A DNA stretch of 30,140 bases, from positions 1 to 30,140 of the forward strand of contig JAGGZS010000162.1 in NCBI GenBank assembly GCA_021161885.1, written 5' to 3'. The position numbers and the translations under genes are program-made. Source of the DNA: a bacterium. Its GTDB lineage: Bacteria > Auribacterota > Auribacteria > Auribacterales > Auribacteraceae. This document shows positions 26,691 to 30,140 of the stretch, one piece after another (within the stretch, counting starts at the first letter, position 1; each line of letters begins with the position of its first letter). The notes under the pieces were generated by a model. It saw nothing but the letters and a program-made list of their open reading frames with translations. It made no database searches and had not been told where the DNA came from.

Positions 26691-28493
26691 TTAATCATCC
26701 ATTTTCAAAACTTTTAAGAAAGCGTTCTGCGGGATTTGCACTTTACCTATTTGTTTCATTCGTTTTTTGCCTTCTTTTTGTTTTTCCCATAACTTTCTTT
26801 TTCGGGTAATATCCCCGCCGTAACATTTTGCGGTTACATTCTTTTTAAGGGCAGATATAGTTTCGCGCGCAATTATTTTGTTTCCTATGGAGGCCTGAAT
26901 AGCTATCTGAAAAAGCTGGCGCGGTATAACTTTCCTCAACCTTTCAGCTACGAGACGCCCTTTAGCGTAAGCCTTATCTTTGTGTACGATAAAAGAAAAC
27001 GCGTCGACCACTTCGCTGTTTACCATCATATCTACCTTAACAACATCGGACCGCCTGTATCCGATAAGTTCATAATCCATTGAGCCATATCCTTTTGTCA
27101 TAGATTTTACTTTATCGTAAAAATCAATAATTACTTCCGATAGAGGCATTTCAAAAGAAAGCATAACCCGTTTAGAATCCATTGTATCGGTATGTTTACA
27201 TTCACCGCGTCGTTCTCGTGTCAACTGCATAATATTTCCGATATATTCATTAGGACAAATTATGGTTAGGTCAATGTAAGGTTCCTCGATATAGTTAATT
27301 GAGGAAGGGTCAGGAAAATGCACTGGGTTGTCAATCTCTTTCATTTCTCCGCTCGCAAGGTAAACATGATAAATCACGCTCGGAGACGTAGCCACCATAT
27401 CTATTTCATATTCCCGTTCAAGCCGTTCCTGTATTATTTCCATATGGAGCAATCCGAGAAACCCGCAGCGAAACCCGAATCCAAGGGCAATAGATGTTTC
27501 CGCCTCAAAATAAAAAGAAGAATCATTAAGCTGAAGTTTTTCTAACGCGTCTTTAAGTGGTTCGTAATCATTAGTATCGACCGGATACATTCCGCAAAAC
27601 ACCATCGGGTGAACAACTTTAAACCCTTCAAGCGCCTTGCTTGCCGACATTTTATTGTCTGTTATTGTATCTCCTATACTGATATCTGAAGGCACTTTAA
27701 TATTGGCTATCACATAACCTACTTCCCCGTCGGACAATTGATTGACAACTGTCATTTTAGGTTTGAATACACCTACTTCAAGAACTTCAAAAACGGTGTT
27801 TCGTTTCATCATACGGATAGTCATATTTTTACGAATCATCCCGCTGAATAGGCGGATATACACTATAACGCCTCTATAATTATCGTAAACCGAATCAAAG
27901 ATAAGAGCCCTTAACCTGTTGTCCTGAAACTTATTTTCAGGAGGGGGTATAAGATGAACCAAAGCGTCGAACACTTCGTTTATGCCCTGTCCGGTTTTGG
28001 CGCTGACTAAAATAGCTTCGTCTCCGGGTATACCGATAATATCTTCTATCTGGCGTTTTATGTCGGATATCTGCACCATAGGCAAATCAATTTTATTTAT
28101 TATGGGTATAATTTCAAGATTATGTTCAAGCGCCAGATGCACGTTAGCAACAGTTTGCGCTTCAACACCCTGAGACGCGTCCACAAGCAGTAACGCCCCT
28201 TCGCAAGCAGCTAAACTGCGCGATACCTCATAGGAAAAATCTACATGTCCGGGTGTATCGATTAGGTTCAAAATATATTTGTTGCCGTCTTCATCTGCGT
28301 AGTCGAGCCGAACCGCGCGGGCTTTAATAGTTATACCTCGTTCACGTTCTAAATCCATATCATCAAGAATCTGATTCCTGAACTCACGCTCGCTTACGGT
28401 ATTTGTATATAAGAGCATTCTGTCCGCCAAAGTGGATTTACCATGGTCTATATGCGCTATTATAGAAAAATTCCGTATTTTATCTTTATTCAA
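26691..28493 (-). CDS. lepA: Elongation factor 4 (LepA), translational GTPase
   Basis: A 600-residue protein, the usual LepA length. G motifs: AHIDHGKST (13-21), RGITIKA (52-58), DTPGH (79-83), NKID (133-136) and a SAK box near 164. The C-terminus has the LepA-specific basic stretch (GGDITRKRKLWEKQKEGKK) that contacts the ribosome. EF4 binds ribosomes and promotes back-translocation or helps stalled translation. The start is TTG at 28493. An AGGAAG site lies 8 nt upstream, and the residues that follow (IRNFSIIAHIDHGK) align with normal LepA N-termini, so the TTG is accepted. Confidence 0.97.
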   Translation of the reverse strand: MNKDKIRNFSIIAHIDHGKSTLADRMLLYTNTVSEREFRNQILDDMDLERERGITIKARAVRLDYADEDGNKYILNLIDTPGHVDFSYEVSRSLAACEGALLLVDASQGVEAQTVANVHLALEHNLEIIPIINKIDLPMVQISDIKRQIEDIIGIPGDEAILVSAKTGQGINEVFDALVHLIPPPENKFQDNRLRALIFDSVYDNYRGVIVYIRLFSGMIRKNMTIRMMKRNTVFEVLEVGVFKPKMTVVNQLSDGEVGYVIANIKVPSDISIGDTITDNKMSASKALEGFKVVHPMVFCGMYPVDTNDYEPLKDALEKLQLNDSSFYFEAETSIALGFGFRCGFLGLLHMEIIQERLEREYEIDMVATSPSVIYHVYLASGEMKEIDNPVHFPDPSSINYIEEPYIDLTIICPNEYIGNIMQLTRERRGECKHTDTMDSKRVMLSFEMPLSEVIIDFYDKVKSMTKGYGSMDYELIGYRRSDVVKVDMMVNSEVVDAFSFIVHKDKAYAKGRLVAERLRKVIPRQLFQIAIQASIGNKIIARETISALKKNVTAKCYGGDITRKRKLWEKQKEGKKRMKQIGKVQIPQNAFLKVLKMDD

Positions 28494-28588
28494 TCTGTTT
28501 ACTTCCTATCGTGTCTATCGGAAAAATCTTGTCAATATGATAAATTTGAAGATTAGATAATATACAATATTTCCGCAGAAAATCAAGA

Positions 28589-28615
28589 GGTTACTTTGCT
28601 TTTCGGCAATTAACC
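28589..28615 (-). terminator. Hairpin between the glycosyltransferase and lepA genes
   Basis: On the minus strand GGTTA-A-TTGC-CGAAAA-GCAA-AG-TAACC forms a two-part stem 19-45 nt beyond the glycosyltransferase stop. The tail TCTTGATTTTC is only moderately T-rich, so this is a possible weak terminator. Reading on the plus strand the stem is followed by AAAAAA. Confidence 0.4.
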
Positions 28616-28633
28616 AAAAAAGTTCATTATCTG

Positions 28634-30046
28634 TTAACGCAAAAAAAATCCATATATAACCATAACTAAAATAATCATAAAAAATAATAACAAAACAACA
28701 AAATCAAATATTATTCTGTATTTTTCAAATAAAAGGTTTAACCCGTAAGCAAACGATACGATAAACGGGCATGTAAGATGAAGCATCAAAAATGCCTTAA
28801 CATGGCAAAAATACGGATATCTTATATTATAACTGATATAAGCGGCTATACTGATAAGAGACAACACAACAACCGGCAGAAACGCTGTGTATTTATCTGA
28901 TTGAAAAATCCCGATAAAAATTTTTATAAACCCTGCTATTGATAAAATACAAATAAAAAAACCGGTTGCCAGTAAAATCCTGCTCAACAAAAGGCATAAT
29001 CTTTCTGTTTTCAAAAACATTCCGTGATTCTCAACCCAAAGAGTGCTGAACGTGCCTGTTAAGACTGAACTAAAAACCGGATTGTAATAAAGCAGGAAAT
29101 GATTCTTGTTATACTTGCTCCAGAACTGTTCAGTATCCCCGTCTAATGCCAAGAAAGGTTGTAAAAAAACGTTGAAATCAAAAATAAAAAAATCTTTAGC
29201 ACTGTGGTATCCCGGCGGCTGCTGAAGGTAAACATTACTGAAATGTTCCATATCATTAGCCTTTATTAAAAAATTTCCATAAACAACCATATTCCTTACA
29301 TACCACCACCCGCTTATTAATAAAGCAACAGATATGACAACAGCAAAAAATATAGAAAACTTTTGACGAATTATTTTATTTTGCAAAAAAATAACTGCTG
29401 ATACGATGATAAAAGTTATAAAAAACAATATGGCTGTATATTTTGTTAAAAGCGCAAGACCCAAAACAAAACCTAACCAGCAAGCTGTTTTTATTGAATA
29501 CAATTTTTTGTTAATTATCGCGTAAGTAAAAATATATAATCCGGCTGTTCCAAGACAGGCGCAAAGCATCTCGTTGCTTACCATAGGACTTAGATAAAGA
29601 TGGGCAGGCAGATAAAAAGACAATGCCGCTGCGCACAAAAAAACCAATTTATTATTTTTTAAAAAATTCAAGGTAATCAATGACAGTGTTTTATAAATAA
29701 ACCAAAGCATCAGGAAACTGTAAAAAACATTTAAAAATTTAAGGAAAATTTCTATACCACGATTTTGCGCGCCGATTATCCAAACAAAAAAAGCGCTTAT
29801 AAAATAATATAACGGAGGCTGATACGATTCTAAATCAGCGTAAGCCGACGGGATAGACCAAGCAGCCGCGAGATGACGGATATAAGCCAAATGCCATACG
29901 GCGTCGTATCCGTATGAGGCAGAATAAGATAACATATGGTATAGCCTTAAAACAATCGCGGGAAGAAAAATCAAAACAATAAAAAATTTTTTATTTCCGT
30001 TTTTTTCAACAAGATATTGCAGCTTATTAACTAAATTTGATAACAT
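28634..30046 (-). CDS. GT-C fold membrane glycosyltransferase (GT39/ArnT-PMT-like)
   Basis: A 470-residue protein with about ten hydrophobic helices, the first at about 21-40. The first outside loop carries Asp48 in YGYDAVWHLAYIRHL, followed by YQPPLYYF (75-82). This is the Asp-loop plus PPLYY arrangement of the PMT_2/ArnT group, which uses polyprenyl-phosphate sugars to glycosylate lipids or proteins on the periplasmic side. The second acidic residue often found next to the catalytic Asp is absent here, so the exact subfamily is unclear. The ATG at 30046 has only a weak GAGCAG site. It lies upstream of lepA in the same direction, separated by 140 nt and a hairpin, so co-transcription is uncertain. 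Substrate is not predictable from the sequence. Confidence 0.8.
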   Translation of the reverse strand: MLSNLVNKLQYLVEKNGNKKFFIVLIFLPAIVLRLYHMLSYSASYGYDAVWHLAYIRHLAAAWSIPSAYADLESYQPPLYYFISAFFVWIIGAQNRGIEIFLKFLNVFYSFLMLWFIYKTLSLITLNFLKNNKLVFLCAAALSFYLPAHLYLSPMVSNEMLCACLGTAGLYIFTYAIINKKLYSIKTACWLGFVLGLALLTKYTAILFFITFIIVSAVIFLQNKIIRQKFSIFFAVVISVALLISGWWYVRNMVVYGNFLIKANDMEHFSNVYLQQPPGYHSAKDFFIFDFNVFLQPFLALDGDTEQFWSKYNKNHFLLYYNPVFSSVLTGTFSTLWVENHGMFLKTERLCLLLSRILLATGFFICILSIAGFIKIFIGIFQSDKYTAFLPVVVLSLISIAAYISYNIRYPYFCHVKAFLMLHLTCPFIVSFAYGLNLLFEKYRIIFDFVVLLLFFMIILVMVIYGFFLR

Positions 30047-30140
30047 ATCTGCTCAAGGTTATTATATTAATTTATTAATATGACTTTTTTCGTTAGTATA
30101 ACTAATATATGAAAAAATTTCATTTTTATTTTTTATAAAT

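Noticed and set aside
28500..28540. TTGACA (minus, 28535-28530) as a lepA promoter
   Set aside because: No -10 box at suitable spacing (ACGATA or CGATAG at best), and the start would fall almost on the ribosome binding site.
30047..30140. TATACT at 30095-30100 (minus) as a -10 box for the glycosyltransferase gene
   Set aside because: No acceptable -35 box at 16-18 nt, and the region is almost all A/T, so such hexamers are expected by chance.

Overview
This window comes from an uncultivated-type, AT-leaning Gram-negative (diderm) bacterium. No gene here fixes the phylum. A very large secreted protein of Gly-rich and Ig-like modules, a PEP-CTERM protein, a ChaN/TraB-like exported protein with a 'KDVHCN' motif and a signal peptidase with a four-cysteine insertion together suggest Omnitrophota or a relative in the Planctomycetota-Verrucomicrobiota-Chlamydiota area. 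That placement is inference, at roughly 50-60% confidence.

Layout. (1) 1-2981, minus: the first 993 codons of a long exported protein that runs off the left edge, with ChaN/TraB/Tiki-like motifs in its N-terminal half. (2) 3168-3761, plus: a divergent L,D-transpeptidase with a TTG start and its own promoter. (3) 4021-23686, minus: a surface-protein operon that fills about two thirds of the window. A near-consensus promoter (TTGACA, 17 nt, TACAAT) leads into a 5,019-residue protein of eight Gly-rich cassettes alternating with seven beta-type cassettes, then a long train of Ig-like modules. Next, sharing one base of its stop codon, is a 352-residue PEP-CTERM protein. Last is a 1,149-residue protein of calcium-binding DxDxDG repeats and two NIDO-like modules. 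(4) 23.8-25.6 kb: debris made of REP-like palindromes, short direct repeats, a decayed IS5-type transposase and an AT-rich methyltransferase broken by one frameshift. (5) 25.6-30.05 kb, minus: housekeeping genes lepB (signal peptidase I) and lepA (elongation factor 4), and a GT-C membrane glycosyltransferase.

How the genes may work together. The three operon genes all encode exported, extracellular-type proteins with no enzyme motif that I can see. The plausible reading is a cell-surface adhesin, sheath or appendage in which the giant protein is the main fibre. The exosortase-type PEP-CTERM protein, translationally coupled to it, may be an envelope-anchored partner. The Ca-repeat/NIDO protein may be a third component. 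The giant protein has no recognisable C-terminal anchor of its own, which makes the coupled PEP-CTERM protein the most interesting hypothesis here. Signal peptidase I could process these exported proteins, but it is a housekeeping enzyme and need not be linked to them.
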